Positions 28,217 through 37,037 of a stretch of 52,138 bases of DNA are shown here, one piece after another (position 1 is the stretch's first letter; every line of letters starts with the position of its first letter). Source of the DNA: Prochlorococcus sp. AG-670-N10 (GTDB taxonomy: Bacteria; Cyanobacteriota; Cyanobacteriia; PCC-6307; Cyanobiaceae); NCBI GenBank assembly GCA_003209065.1, contig QCSX01000010.1:1-52138 (forward strand), given 5' to 3'. The notes under the pieces are model-generated. The model did no database searches. It saw nothing but the letters and a program-made list of their open reading frames with translations, and had not been told where the DNA came from. A program made the translations under genes and the position numbers.

Positions 28217-29614
28217 TTAATAGGTTAATAATTTTTGATCCCACTTTCGCATTATAAATAGTCCAACTATTACTAACAAAGAAGGTATAAAACCTATACA
28301 TAACCTAATGGTTAATTGAGCTAAAGATGATTGTTCAATAATATTTAAACTAGAATTGTCCACATAACATGATTGATAACCAGATATATATAATAATAAA
28401 CCTAATACTTGAACACTTAGTCCAATGCCAATTTTCTGAATAAGAACCATCCAAGCAGTATAAAGTCCTGCTGGTTTTTCTGGATCTTCATCTATTGCAT
28501 CAGGAAGTAGTGACCAAGGTATTAAGTACGCGGTTGAAGCTCCTATTCCAATTAAACAGATTATGACAATCAAAATTATAAACAGGATAAGGTTATCAAA
28601 ATTAAGGAAAAAGCCATCTTCTAGAGAAGAAACTTTTGATAAAGAAGGTAAAAATAATGCTGCAGTACAAGAAACAATCCAAATAATTGCACCATAGTTT
28701 AAAGCTGAAATTCTGTTCAACTTATTTGAAACTCTTGCCCATATTTGTAATCCTATTAGTGCGCTTATTTGGAATGGTATTGGAACCCAGTTAGCAATTT
28801 CTGAAGGCACATTAAGAACATCCTCTACATAAATTAACGCGACTGTTTGCATTAACTGCAAGGCACACCAAAGTAAAATATAAAGAGAAATTACTTTAAG
28901 AAATTTTTTGTTATTAAATATTCTTTTGAATTGAAGTTTAATTGGTTCCGCTTTCCCAGATGGCCGTCTAGCTTTTTTTGCATATGGGGCTAGACCCCAG
29001 CAAGATAATAAGGTTGTTATTACTGCTATAAAACCGCTAATTTTGCCCATCACAAAATATTCGTTATTAGCTAATCCTTCTGAATTTAAAACCACTCCAG
29101 CTATTATCAAACCAGTTAAACCAGCTATTATTGAACCTGTAAATCTTGCGGCATTTAACCTAGTTCTTATTGAGGTTTTTTCTGAGATTTCTGTAGATAG
29201 AGCTGCGAAAGGAAGATTAATACTTGTATAAGCAGTCATTACTATTATTGAAATCAAAGTATAGTAAATCGTTCTGTTTATTACAGGACCTGTGGGGATC
29301 CACCAAATTGCTGCCAAAGAAAGACCAAGAGGCACTGCAGCAATTAGCATCCATGGGATCCTTGGCCCCCATCTCGATTTTGTCCTATCACTTAACCATC
29401 CTATTAATGGATCGTTTATTGCATCCCATATTTTTATCAACATTAGTAATGAACCTGCAATTAAAACGGGTAAACCTGCCGAACAAATAAAGAATCTAAA
29501 AAGGAAGAAGCCAAATTGCGTGGCGGCTAGACCTGTGCCTGCATCTCCTAGTCCATAAGAGAGCATTAATCTTGTTCTTGATCCGGTTATATTTTTTGAG
29601 TGTGAATTTTCCAA
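28217..29614 (-). CDS. GPH-family (melibiose-type) sugar/cation symporter
   Basis: About twelve membrane helices over 465 residues in the MelB-like fold. The loop motif DPLIGWLSDRTKSRWGPRIPWMLIAAVPLG is strongly characteristic. A second half-domain has SWSLLPDAIDEDPEKPAGLYTAWMVLIQKIG. Substrate is unknown; sugar transport with Na+ or H+ is the family norm. It is divergent from tRNA-Gly, and its 3' end is nine bases from the MlaE-type gene. Confidence 0.88.
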   Translation of the reverse strand: MENSHSKNITGSRTRLMLSYGLGDAGTGLAATQFGFFLFRFFICSAGLPVLIAGSLLMLIKIWDAINDPLIGWLSDRTKSRWGPRIPWMLIAAVPLGLSLAAIWWIPTGPVINRTIYYTLISIIVMTAYTSINLPFAALSTEISEKTSIRTRLNAARFTGSIIAGLTGLIIAGVVLNSEGLANNEYFVMGKISGFIAVITTLLSCWGLAPYAKKARRPSGKAEPIKLQFKRIFNNKKFLKVISLYILLWCALQLMQTVALIYVEDVLNVPSEIANWVPIPFQISALIGLQIWARVSNKLNRISALNYGAIIWIVSCTAALFLPSLSKVSSLEDGFFLNFDNLILFIILIVIICLIGIGASTAYLIPWSLLPDAIDEDPEKPAGLYTAWMVLIQKIGIGLSVQVLGLLLYISGYQSCYVDNSSLNIIEQSSLAQLTIRLCIGFIPSLLVIVGLFIMRKWDQKLLTY

Positions 29615-29664
29615 TCTTTTTACTTTGTTGATTGTTTGATAATGTATTATTGCAAAGGTAATTC

Positions 29665-29670
29665 TATTAC
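29665..29670 (+). promoter_or_regulatory. Candidate -10 box for tRNA-Gly
   Basis: A TATTAC hexamer ends five bases before the mature tRNA 5' end, which would give transcription starting within or very near the tRNA. No good -35 was found at standard spacing. Confidence 0.3.
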
Positions 29671-29675
29671 TTATT

Positions 29676-29746
29676 GCGGGCGTGGTTTAGTGGTAAAACC
29701 TCAGCCTTCCAAGCTGAAGATGCGGGTTCGATTCCCGCCGCCCGCT
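29676..29746 (+). tRNA. tRNA-Gly (anticodon TCC)
   Basis: A 71-base cloverleaf. The acceptor arms GCGGGCG and CGCCCGC pair perfectly, with T as the discriminator. The anticodon stem CAGC/GCTG flanks the loop containing TTCCAA, giving anticodon TCC. The T-loop GGTTCGATTCC is standard. CCA is not encoded, as is usual in cyanobacteria. It is convergent with the debranching-enzyme gene, whose stop codon begins two bases later. Confidence 0.95.
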
Positions 29747-29747
29747 T

Positions 29748-31781
29748 TTAGAATATATTATTTTTTGCTCCAAATACTTCTTCTGAAATAATTAACACAG
29801 AGCTTCTGTTTTCCACATTGATAGATTTATCGTTAATCGGAATTGGAAGGTTAGTCCCAGACTGATTAGTATCAATAATTTTTAGCCATTTACTTTTAGT
29901 TTTTGGGAGGTAAAAATCAATACTTTTTGAATATGCATTTAAGCCAACCCAAAATAAAGGATTGTTTATCCCTTTATTGAGGCTAAATGCAATTGTATGA
30001 GACCAGCTACTCCAATCGGGGCTTTCTAATTTTGAACCATGCCAATAATAATTTACTAAATTTTGAATATCTTTTTTATTTGGTGAAGAAATAGGATTAA
30101 AAAATTTAATAAACTTTTTTCTTATTTTTATTAGATATTTCAGATAATTTAATAACTCTAAATCTTGTTGATTATCATCCCAATTCATCCAACCCAAGGA
30201 ATTATTTTGGCACCAAGAATTATTATTACCACCTTGAGATCTTCCGATCTCATCACCCATTAGTATCATAGGGACTCCTTTTGAGATGAATAAACTTAAA
30301 AGTAAATTTTTTTGTTGCCTCTTTCTTAATTTTTTGATTAATACGTTTGATGTAGGTCCCTCCACTCCATGATTCCATGAATTGTTGTGATTATCTCCAT
30401 CTCTATTTTGCTCTTTATTTGCAAAATTATGCTTTTTGTTAAAGGTAACTAAATCTTTTAGTGTAAATCCATCGTGCGAAGTTATGAAGTTTATAGACTT
30501 TGGTAAGAAATTATTCTCTTTGTAATGTGATGGACTACCTTTAATTTTGTCACTCATATTCCAAGCGGTATCTTTATCTCCTTTCCAAAATCTTCTTAAA
30601 TCGTCTCTGAAATAACCATTCCAAGTAAAAGTTTTCTTTGATGGGAAATCGTCTAATTTATATAAACCTCCACAATCCCAAGGCTCACTAATCAATTTGA
30701 TATCGGCAAGTTCAGGTTCACATTCAATATCTTCAAAAATTGGTGGATTATCAAGAGGGATGAGATCTTCTCCCCTAGATAAAGCAATTCCTAAATCAAA
30801 CCTAAAACCATCAACGCCTAATTCATTTGCCCAGCATTTTAATGACTCTATGATTAGTTTTCTAACTAATCCTCTATTCGCTGCAATTGTATTACCACAT
30901 CCAGAAACATCCTGATAATTTTTATCTTTGTCGATGAAATAGTAAAGATTTTCATCTATCCCTTTCCATGAGATTACTGGACCTTGAGAATTACCTTCAG
31001 AGGTATGATTGTAAACCACATCTAAAATAACTTCAATATCTGCTTTGTGGCATTCTTCTACAAACCTTCTAAATTCTTCTATATTTTGTTTGGCAGATTT
31101 ATTCGAGAGATATTCAAAATGTGGCGTAAACCAGTTAATAGGACTATAACCCCAGAAATTTTCTAATCCATCAGGAGCATCATTTGGGTCAAAAGAAAAT
31201 ACTGGAAGTAATTCAATACTTGTTATTCCAAGATCTTTTAGATATGGAATTTTATTTAAAAATTTTTTAAAGCAACTTTCTTCTTCATTAGGGGATTGAG
31301 TAAATGCTTTAATATGGAGTTCATAAATAATTGTTTCTTGCCAAGAATGTCTTGGTCTAGGAAAATCTTTGAAATTAAAAATTTTTCTACTACAAACAAC
31401 ACTTTTTAGGCAAGAATCGATGTTATTAGAATTATTAAGAGTATTTTTTCTTTTGTATTTAATCCATCCAGTAATCCCTCTTGAACAAGGATCAATTAAA
31501 ACTGTTTTAGAGTAATCTTTATTGACCCCATTATCCTTCTGCTTTATTCTAAAAGCATAGATTGCCCCCTCTTTGAGATCACTTATTTCCGCATGCCAGT
31601 AAGGCCCAGTTTTATGATTATGATCTAATTTGAAGATTGTTTCTGGAGCAACTGCATCTTCTTTCTCGAATAATAAAATTTCTATATATTCTGCATTGGT
31701 AGCTATTAAGGAGAAATTGACCCCTCCTGAAGTTATTGAACTTCCAAGAGGCAATGGATTCCCAATCTTTATATCATTCAC
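29748..31781 (-). CDS. glgX: Glycogen debranching enzyme (isoamylase type)
   Basis: A GH13 alpha-1,6-glucosidase acting on glycogen branches. An N-terminal carbohydrate-binding-like domain (NPLPLGSSITSGGVNFSLIA) precedes the barrel. The four GH13 regions are VILDVVYNHTSEG, DGFRFDLGIAL (catalytic Asp), LISEPWDCGG (catalytic Glu), and INFITSHDGFTLKDLV. The 677-residue length fits GlgX/isoamylase. Its 3' end nearly touches tRNA-Gly. It would supply sugar from the night-time glycogen store. The neighbouring GPH transporter may be coincidental. Confidence 0.93.
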   Translation of the reverse strand: MNDIKIGNPLPLGSSITSGGVNFSLIATNAEYIEILLFEKEDAVAPETIFKLDHNHKTGPYWHAEISDLKEGAIYAFRIKQKDNGVNKDYSKTVLIDPCSRGITGWIKYKRKNTLNNSNNIDSCLKSVVCSRKIFNFKDFPRPRHSWQETIIYELHIKAFTQSPNEEESCFKKFLNKIPYLKDLGITSIELLPVFSFDPNDAPDGLENFWGYSPINWFTPHFEYLSNKSAKQNIEEFRRFVEECHKADIEVILDVVYNHTSEGNSQGPVISWKGIDENLYYFIDKDKNYQDVSGCGNTIAANRGLVRKLIIESLKCWANELGVDGFRFDLGIALSRGEDLIPLDNPPIFEDIECEPELADIKLISEPWDCGGLYKLDDFPSKKTFTWNGYFRDDLRRFWKGDKDTAWNMSDKIKGSPSHYKENNFLPKSINFITSHDGFTLKDLVTFNKKHNFANKEQNRDGDNHNNSWNHGVEGPTSNVLIKKLRKRQQKNLLLSLFISKGVPMILMGDEIGRSQGGNNNSWCQNNSLGWMNWDDNQQDLELLNYLKYLIKIRKKFIKFFNPISSPNKKDIQNLVNYYWHGSKLESPDWSSWSHTIAFSLNKGINNPLFWVGLNAYSKSIDFYLPKTKSKWLKIIDTNQSGTNLPIPINDKSINVENRSSVLIISEEVFGAKNNIF

Positions 31782-32298
31782 TGTTTCTTTATTGCTTTGA
31801 TTTTTTTATGAATGAATTAATTTAATGAAATTATTCAAACAGTTGAATCATAAGTGCAAAGTTTAAAAAAAAAATCAAATTTGATGTTTCACTCATCAAT
31901 TTTTTTAAATATGAAAAATTCAATATTATTAACTGAAGGATTTATTTTTTAAAAGTTCTTTTGTACAAAACAAAATCTAATTTCTATTTTCAAATATGAG
32001 ATGTAACTGATTTATTGATTTCAGAATGGAAATAATGATCATCCATGTGCTGAGAAGGAAATATATCTGAAAGTTAATAAAAAATAATAAATAGTTGAAA
32101 TTCTTAAATAAATTTCTTTTAAATATATTTTTTTGAATTATTAGAAAATAAACTTTTTACAAGAAAACTAGTTATGGCAATACTTATGACTCTTTATTTA
32201 GGTTGAAGTTAGTTTTGGTTTTTATTGAGATTTTAGATCTTAGAATATGCTTGAGTAGGTAAAAGCAGCACTAAATTTTGTATAAAGCTTTGCGCCAC

Positions 32299-32316
32299 CG
32301 GCATTTTCGGTTGCCG
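32299..32316 (+). promoter_or_regulatory. GC-rich hairpin in the hupB upstream region
   Basis: CGGCA and TGCCG pair around an 8-base loop (TTTTCGGT), forming a strong stem in an otherwise AT-rich stretch. An alternative pairing of ACCG with CGGT is possible. A TATAAA box at 32281-32286 could start a transcript just before it, which would place the hairpin at the 5' end of a hupB leader. There is no T-tract after the stem, so it is not a terminator. Confidence 0.4.
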
Positions 32317-32392
32317 TATTTGTATTTGCTCCATATGATATGCAAGTTCGAGGTAATTAGACTTGATTTAAAACTCTTGTCTTTCAAATCTC

Positions 32393-32401
32393 TGCTATAC
32401 A
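32393..32401 (+). promoter_or_regulatory. Candidate extended -10 promoter for hupB
   Basis: TGC followed by TATACA at 32396-32401 resembles an extended -10 element. Transcription from it would start only a few bases before the ATG at 32411, giving an almost leaderless mRNA. It competes with the TATAAA at 32281 as the start of transcription. Confidence 0.3.
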
Positions 32402-32410
32402 AACAATTCA

Positions 32411-32686
32411 ATGAACAAAGCTGATTTAGTAAATCTTGTTGCTGCTCGTACTGAGCTCACAAAAACAGATGTATCTTTAGTTGTTGATGCAGCTATTGAA
32501 ACGATTGTTGATTCAGTAGTGGAAGGCAAAAAAGTCTCCATACTAGGATTTGGTTCTTTTGAGCCAAGGGATCGCTCTGCTCGACAGGGCTTAAACCCTA
32601 AAACAGGCGAAAAAATTGCGATTCCCGCTAAAAGAGTACCTACATTTTCAGCAGGTAAACTTTTTAAGGATAGAGTTCAAGGCTAA
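32411..32686 (+). CDS. hupB: HU-family DNA-binding protein
   Basis: A small nucleoid protein that bends DNA. The 91 residues contain the HU fold: helical N-terminal half (MNKADLVNLVAARTELTKTDVSLVVDAAIETI) and the beta-arm region GFGSFEPRDRSARQGLNPKTGEKIAIPAKRVPTFSAGKLFKDRV with the family signature. The arm holds the intercalating Pro residue. It is followed by a strong terminator, so it is probably a single-gene unit. Confidence 0.97.
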   Translation: MNKADLVNLVAARTELTKTDVSLVVDAAIETIVDSVVEGKKVSILGFGSFEPRDRSARQGLNPKTGEKIAIPAKRVPTFSAGKLFKDRVQG

Positions 32687-32717
32687 TATATTTATAGCTT
32701 AATTCGTCCTTACTATT

Positions 32718-32745
32718 AGGTGCTCATTTTGAGTACCTTTTTTTT
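32718..32745 (+). terminator. Intrinsic terminator of hupB
   Basis: AGGTGCTCA pairs with TGAGTACCT (nine pairs including one G-T) around a TTT loop, then runs into a T-tract (about ten Ts). It lies 32 bases after the hupB stop. It is the best terminator in the window. Confidence 0.88.
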
Positions 32746-32783
32746 ATATAAAAAAGGATTTATTATTTTTAATATAATTTCAT

Positions 32784-32790
32784 GAGGGGG
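32784..32790 (+). promoter_or_regulatory. G-rich ribosome-binding site supporting a TTG start
   Basis: GAGGGGG lies ten bases before the TTG at 32801. Most genes in the window lack a Shine-Dalgarno match, so this supports that TTG as the initiation codon. Confidence 0.4.
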
Positions 32791-32800
32791 ATTTCAACTT

Positions 32801-33130
32801 TTGAATCTTTTTAGTTACAAGAAATTCATAAGTGTCTCTTCTCTTTTTATTGTTTTATTCTCAAATCCCATTGTTGCCGAACAATTACTAACTAAATCGG
32901 AGGTTTTAAAAAAGTCAACTCAATGCTTTAAAAATTTTCAATATAAAGTCTGTAGTAATTTGTTATTGGAGATGGAAAAAATACAGTTATTTGAGTCTGA
33001 GAAAGATAGATATAAATGTCAGGCAAGTATCCTGGGGTTACAGACAGAACTTATTGAATCTTATTACTTTAAAAAGTCAAGAAAAAAACAGAATGGTATT
33101 ATGATTCCATATGTGATTAACAATTGTTAA
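32801..33130 (+). CDS. Exported small protein of unknown function (109 aa)
   Basis: The predicted start is TTG. Residues 1-26 form a Sec-type signal peptide (basic start, SSLFIVLFSNPIVAEQ). The mature part has four Cys residues (CFKNFQYKVC near 42-51, a third at about 73, a final C-terminal Cys), which could form two disulphides in the periplasm. I do not recognise the family. It lies in a run of tiny genes on the plus strand up to 33749, with no clear functional partner. Confidence 0.65.
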   Translation: MNLFSYKKFISVSSLFIVLFSNPIVAEQLLTKSEVLKKSTQCFKNFQYKVCSNLLLEMEKIQLFESEKDRYKCQASILGLQTELIESYYFKKSRKKQNGIMIPYVINNC

Positions 33131-33184
33131 CTCTTGATAAAAACTTTTATTTTAGAATATTATTGATTTGTTATTTAGATTTTA

Positions 33185-33430
33185 ATGGGAAAAGGTTTTT
33201 CTGAAAGTGAAGTTAAAAATAATGAACCTATTAAGGACTTGAAAAAAGAGAAAAAAGGCTTGGCTTATTTTCTTAAAGAAAAAAAATTGACTTATACCTT
33301 ACCAGGTAAAAAACAGATAAATATATTTGGTTCAATTGTCTTGGTTTTAAACATATTATTGGTCCTCTTGGTTATTTTGTATCTTAATAATCAACAATTC
33401 CATGATTTCATCTTCAATGTTGGGAGATAG
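33185..33430 (+). CDS. Small single-helix membrane protein, unknown (81 aa)
   Basis: The charged, lysine-rich N-terminal half (about 45 residues) contains KKEKKGLAYFLKEKKL and is likely cytoplasmic. It is followed by one strong membrane helix (FGSIVLVLNILLVLLVILYL, residues about 50-69) and a short tail. The ATG start is plausible. No family was recognised. It is on the same strand as its two small neighbours, which are separated by about 55 bases each. Confidence 0.6.
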   Translation: MGKGFSESEVKNNEPIKDLKKEKKGLAYFLKEKKLTYTLPGKKQINIFGSIVLVLNILLVLLVILYLNNQQFHDFIFNVGR

Positions 33431-33491
33431 CTTTATTTTTTAATCGAAAGATTTTTAAAAATGATATATTAAAATTTTGACAGGAAAATTT

Positions 33492-33749
33492 ATGAAGATA
33501 GTTGGCTTATTTTTTCAAGGGGTTTTATCTTTAATAATTGTTGGATTTTTAATATATTTCTTATCTGGTTATGACTCTGCTTTCGAGGCAGATCAGTCAT
33601 GTCATTCATATCTGCTGAATTTATCTGACAAATCAGGAAATTTAGGTTGTGATCATGATACCGAAACTCATCAGTGGATACTTTATGAAATTCAAGATAG
33701 TTCAAGTACCGCAAACATTATTAAAAAATTTAGATATAAATTTTTATAA
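33492..33749 (+). CDS. Small membrane-anchored protein, unknown (85 aa)
   Basis: One N-terminal membrane helix (FFQGVLSLIIVGFLIYFLSG, about residues 7-26) precedes a soluble acidic domain with two Cys residues (QSCHSYLLNLSDKSGNLGCDHD) that could form a disulphide outside the cytoplasm. I chose the ATG at 33492 over the TTG at 33477. Its 3' end overlaps the minus-strand 70-residue gene by six bases. No function is assigned. Confidence 0.6.
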   Translation: MKIVGLFFQGVLSLIIVGFLIYFLSGYDSAFEADQSCHSYLLNLSDKSGNLGCDHDTETHQWILYEIQDSSSTANIIKKFRYKFL

Positions 33750-33956
33750 TTTAATTTTTTTGTAAAAGAATTTGGCACTCAAAATTGATATGATTCCTGT
33801 TATCGTAAAAGTAAGATATTGAAATATGCTTCCTTCCAGGTAAACTTTATTTTTATACAGAGGATAATCTATAAAGGAACCAAATGTTCCCCAAATTATT
33901 ACCCAAGAGGAGATATAGAGGAATATTTTTAATGGGTTAGATTTTTTTTCTTCCAT
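33744..33956 (-). CDS. Small two-helix membrane protein, downstream of hli
   Basis: Seventy residues with two membrane helices, FLYISSWVIIWGTFGSFIDY and YLTFTITGIISILSAKFFY, and charged ends. Its ATG immediately follows the hli stop codon, so the two are probably translated from one mRNA. I do not recognise the family. The pairing with an Hli protein suggests a thylakoid location and possible role in pigment or photosystem assembly, which is inference. Confidence 0.65.
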   Translation of the reverse strand: MEEKKSNPLKIFLYISSWVIIWGTFGSFIDYPLYKNKVYLEGSIFQYLTFTITGIISILSAKFFYKKIKL

Positions 33957-34235
33957 TTAATTGATACCAAAGATTGAGGAAGTTACAGGTCGCCCTTTAA
34001 AAACTATTTCAGTTAATATAAGCATAAAAAATCCGATCATGGCAGCTCTGCCATTAACAAGTTCAGCACTACTATTAAACCCAAAAACATTTTTTACTTC
34101 ATCACCTTGATTATCAACCCACTTGGAATCTTGACCATTCATAGATGTATTATCTAAATCTTCATTTTGATTTTCAATAGGAGTATTTTTTGAATTTTCA
34201 GTTGGATTTTCTATTGGTGGATTTTCTTCTTTCAT
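33957..34235 (-). CDS. hli: High-light-inducible protein (single-helix Lhc relative)
   Basis: Hli proteins bind chlorophyll and protect photosystem assembly under stress. The chlorophyll-binding motif is present at residues 58-69 (ELVNGRAAMIGF: Glu58, Asn61, Arg63), with one membrane helix continuing FMLILTEIVF. The ~50-residue N-terminus is unusually long, acidic and Asn/Pro-rich with a near-repeat (PPIENPTENSKNTPIEN). Length is 92, against 40-70 for many. Hli expression is known to depend on NblS-type control, and nblS is in this window. Confidence 0.9.
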   Translation of the reverse strand: MKEENPPIENPTENSKNTPIENQNEDLDNTSMNGQDSKWVDNQGDEVKNVFGFNSSAELVNGRAAMIGFFMLILTEIVFKGRPVTSSIFGIN

Positions 34236-34292
34236 GAAAAATGACTTTTTATTTATAATAGTGATTTAAAACAAATTTAATTGAATTGCTAT

Positions 34293-35306
34293 TCAAATAT
34301 TGAAGAAAATTATGGTAAATAAAATTATCCAAAGTATTTGAAGCCTAAAAATTAATTGACAAATAAGATTTATTTTATCTTTGGTACAATGCTCACCGTT
34401 AGAATTAATAATTGGCTTTTCTATTTTTTCATTATTATATTTACTTTCTCCTCCTAATTTTATGCCGGAAGTATAAGCAAATATTGCCTCTGAAATACCA
34501 GAATTGGGGGAATCGTATTTTCTGCCATCAAAGTAACTTTTTTCAATGATAGAAAAGTATTTTTTGATCTTGGAACTAACCAAAGGTAATGTTAATAAAA
34601 CTAATCTACTTGGAAGGAATGTTGCATAATCTTCAATTTTTGCACTACAAAAACCAAGATATTTATATGGGCCATATCTGTAGCCGATCATTGAATCCAA
34701 AGTACTTATAGCTTTATAAGAAAAGCCAAGTGATAAAGGTCCTGGAAGAAAAATCGAAAATCTCATAAAAACTATTCCAATGAATATCCAAAAAAGTGGG
34801 GCAAAAACTCCATCAACTGAATTTTCAGTAAGACTTTCACTACTTGCTCTCAAAAGATGTTCTAAAGAAGAAGAACTTACATCCCTACTAACAATTCGTT
34901 GAACTTTTTCTCTAATTATGTTTTCAGTCTCTTGGTCAATTATATTGCTATCTATAAGGTTTGAAATTTCCTTTACGCTAGATGTAAGACTTTTTGACGC
35001 TAGACAACTTGACAAACCAAAGAAGATTAATATTCCGAAAATTAAATTACTTATGGATTGATAAAAAACAAATTCAATATACTTCCCAACCATAAAGCTT
35101 ATTACTATTGACGATAAAGAGATAAATAATCCACCGCAAAATAATAGTCTTTTATTTTTCTTGAAATTATTAATAAAAAAATTAGTTAATTGTTGAATAT
35201 AAATCCCTATTATTTGAACAGGATGGATGATAAATCTTGGATCACCAATTAACAGATCAAAACCAATCGAGCCAATAAATATAAAAAATAGATTTATTTC
35301 AGCCAA
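34293..35306 (-). CDS. cobD: Adenosylcobinamide-phosphate synthase (CbiB/CobD)
   Basis: A membrane enzyme that attaches the aminopropanol-type linker to the corrin ring in cobamide synthesis. The 337 residues carry several membrane helices and the family motif [18 protein letters not shown]. The region [34 protein letters not shown] is diagnostic. The start is TTG within ilvC's 3' end (13-base overlap), so coupling to ilvC is likely. Picocyanobacteria make pseudocobalamin, which is known from the group, not seen here. Confidence 0.92.
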   Translation of the reverse strand: MAEINLFFIFIGSIGFDLLIGDPRFIIHPVQIIGIYIQQLTNFFINNFKKNKRLLFCGGLFISLSSIVISFMVGKYIEFVFYQSISNLIFGILIFFGLSSCLASKSLTSSVKEISNLIDSNIIDQETENIIREKVQRIVSRDVSSSSLEHLLRASSESLTENSVDGVFAPLFWIFIGIVFMRFSIFLPGPLSLGFSYKAISTLDSMIGYRYGPYKYLGFCSAKIEDYATFLPSRLVLLTLPLVSSKIKKYFSIIEKSYFDGRKYDSPNSGISEAIFAYTSGIKLGGESKYNNEKIEKPIINSNGEHCTKDKINLICQLIFRLQILWIILFTIIFFNI

Positions 35307-36283
35307 CTGAACATAGCACGAAGACCTTTACCAACTTTCTCTATCTCATGTTGAGAATTTTCTGCTCTTAATTTAGTCATTAAGGGTTTGTCCCTATCAC
35401 ATTCATCCACAAAATTCTTGGCGAAAGTACCATCTTGAATGTCTTTTAATATTTTCTGCATTTCTTTCTTAGTATCACTATTTATAAGTCTTTTACCACT
35501 TACATAATCACCATATTCTGCAGTATTTGAAATTGAATCTCTCATTTGGGATAAACCTCCTTTGACCATTAGATCCACTATTAACTTTACTTCGTGTAAA
35601 CATTCAAAATATGCTAATTCGGGTTGATATCCCGCCTCAACGAGAGTTTCAAATCCTGACTTAACAAGTTCTGATAAGCCACCACATAGAACAGCTTGTT
35701 CTCCAAATAGATCTGTTTCAGTTTCTTCTTTGAAATTTGTTTCAAGAATCCCAGCTCTTGTACCTCCAATCCCCTTGGCATAAGCCATGGCTAGTGATCT
35801 TGCCTTACTCGAATAATCCTGTTCTACTGCGAATAGAGCAGGAACTCCTTGGCCATTCTGATATTCCCATCTAACAGTGTGTCCAGGACCTTTTGGTGCA
35901 ATCATAACAACATCAACAAAACTGGGTGGTTTTATAAGGCCAAATCTTATATTAAATCCATGGGCAAAACTTAATATCTTACCCTCTTTTAAATTTGGTT
36001 CTATTTCTTTAACATAAACATCTTTTTGGAACTCATCCGGTAGCAAAATCATAATCCAATCAGCTTTTTCACATGCCTCAGAAACAGTAAATACTTTTAA
36101 ACCATCATTTATAGCTTTGCTTTCTGATTTACTACCTTTGTATAAACCTACAATTACATCCATGCCACTGTCTTTAAGATTTAAAGCATGTGCATGACCT
36201 TGTGAACCATAACCTATTATTGCGATAGTTTTATTATTCAATAAGCTTAAGTCAGCATCTGTGTCATAAAAGAGTTGTGTCAT
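35294..36283 (-). CDS. ilvC: Ketol-acid reductoisomerase (class I)
   Basis: NADPH-dependent enzyme of valine, leucine and isoleucine synthesis. The Rossmann motif [15 protein letters not shown] is at about residues 22-36. The metal-binding site in [12 protein letters not shown] and [13 protein letters not shown] is conserved. The 329-residue length is the short class I form. Its last 13 bases overlap the cobD start. The clpP3 gene lies 115 bases upstream. Confidence 0.97.
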   Translation of the reverse strand: MTQLFYDTDADLSLLNNKTIAIIGYGSQGHAHALNLKDSGMDVIVGLYKGSKSESKAINDGLKVFTVSEACEKADWIMILLPDEFQKDVYVKEIEPNLKEGKILSFAHGFNIRFGLIKPPSFVDVVMIAPKGPGHTVRWEYQNGQGVPALFAVEQDYSSKARSLAMAYAKGIGGTRAGILETNFKEETETDLFGEQAVLCGGLSELVKSGFETLVEAGYQPELAYFECLHEVKLIVDLMVKGGLSQMRDSISNTAEYGDYVSGKRLINSDTKKEMQKILKDIQDGTFAKNFVDECDRDKPLMTKLRAENSQHEIEKVGKGLRAMFSWLK

Positions 36284-36398
36284 TAGTTGTAGTTTCTTAA
36301 CTTTTGGTAGTTAATATTTTAGACATTAAACGTGTAATTAAACCATATAATTGCTCATTTAAAAATTAATATTTAAATATTGTTTTCAGCTCTTATTG

Positions 36399-37004
36399 CT
36401 AATTGGCCTCACTTGGATGAGAAATTACTCTATCGATTAATCCATAGTTTTTAGCTTCTTCAGCACTTAGAAAATAATCTCTGTCAGTATCTTTCTCAAT
36501 CTTTTCGAATGATTGACCGGTCATGTCTGCCATAGAGTTGTTCAACATATCTTTAATTCTCAGTATTTCTCTAGCTTCTATCTCAATATCACTTGCCTGA
36601 CGTTGTGATGTACCGCCTAATGGTTGGTGAATCATAATTCGACTATGAGGTAGAGCCACTCTTTTTCCTTTGGTGCCAGCTCCTAACAAGAATGCTCCCA
36701 TAGAGGCTGCTAGTCCAACGCAAATAGTAACTACATCACTTTTTACATATTTGATAGTGTCGTATATTGCTAAACCAGCAGTAACTGATCCCCCAGGACT
36801 GTTTATATAAAGATAAATAGGTTTTGTATTGTCATCAGAATCAAGGTAAAGCATTTGCGCAACTAGGCTGTTAGCAATTCCATCATTTACTTCTTGTCCG
36901 AGGAATAAAATCCTCTCAACACCTAATCTTGTATAAATGTCTACCCATCTTTCATATTGACTTCCTGGAAGTCTATAAGGCACACTTGGAGTTCCTATTG
37001 GCAT
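36399..37004 (-). CDS. clpP3: ATP-dependent Clp protease proteolytic subunit, active
   Basis: A self-compartmentalising serine protease subunit. The triad is intact: Ser101 in GLAASMGAF, His126 in [10 protein letters not shown], Asp176 in DTDRDYFLS. Length is 201. The N-terminus lacks a propeptide. It is 33 bases downstream of the inactive paralogue clpR, and cyanobacterial ClpP3 and ClpR form one mixed core, known from Synechococcus. The clpP3 symbol is inferred from this pairing, not from sequence alone. Confidence 0.93.
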   Translation of the reverse strand: MPIGTPSVPYRLPGSQYERWVDIYTRLGVERILFLGQEVNDGIANSLVAQMLYLDSDDNTKPIYLYINSPGGSVTAGLAIYDTIKYVKSDVVTICVGLAASMGAFLLGAGTKGKRVALPHSRIMIHQPLGGTSQRQASDIEIEAREILRIKDMLNNSMADMTGQSFEKIEKDTDRDYFLSAEEAKNYGLIDRVISHPSEAN

Positions 37005-37037
37005 AATTTTAAAAAATAATTTAGTTAAAAGTGAGAG

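Larger units (their letters stand above)
31782..32410. other. 629-base gene-free region upstream of hupB
   Basis: This is the only gap over 300 bases. It is extremely AT-rich and has only very short frames (for example 22 codons from an ATG near 31884). I see no recognised RNA. The last 130 bases contain a compact GC-rich hairpin at 32299-32316 and promoter-like sequences for hupB. The remainder may contain a small RNA or be a decayed gene; sequence alone does not decide. Confidence 0.6.

Noticed and set aside
29224..29558. Two plus-strand frames of 88 codons opposite the GPH transporter
   Set aside because: Two overlapping frames on the same antisense stretch cannot both be real. The transporter sequence is strong.
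29676..29746. tRNA-Gly as a phage or island attachment site
   Set aside because: No integrase, no duplicated 3' tRNA fragment and no foreign-looking genes are found nearby.
31884..31952. 22-codon frame in the long gap before hupB
   Set aside because: Too short, no partner, no ribosome-binding site and chance expectation in AT-rich DNA is high.
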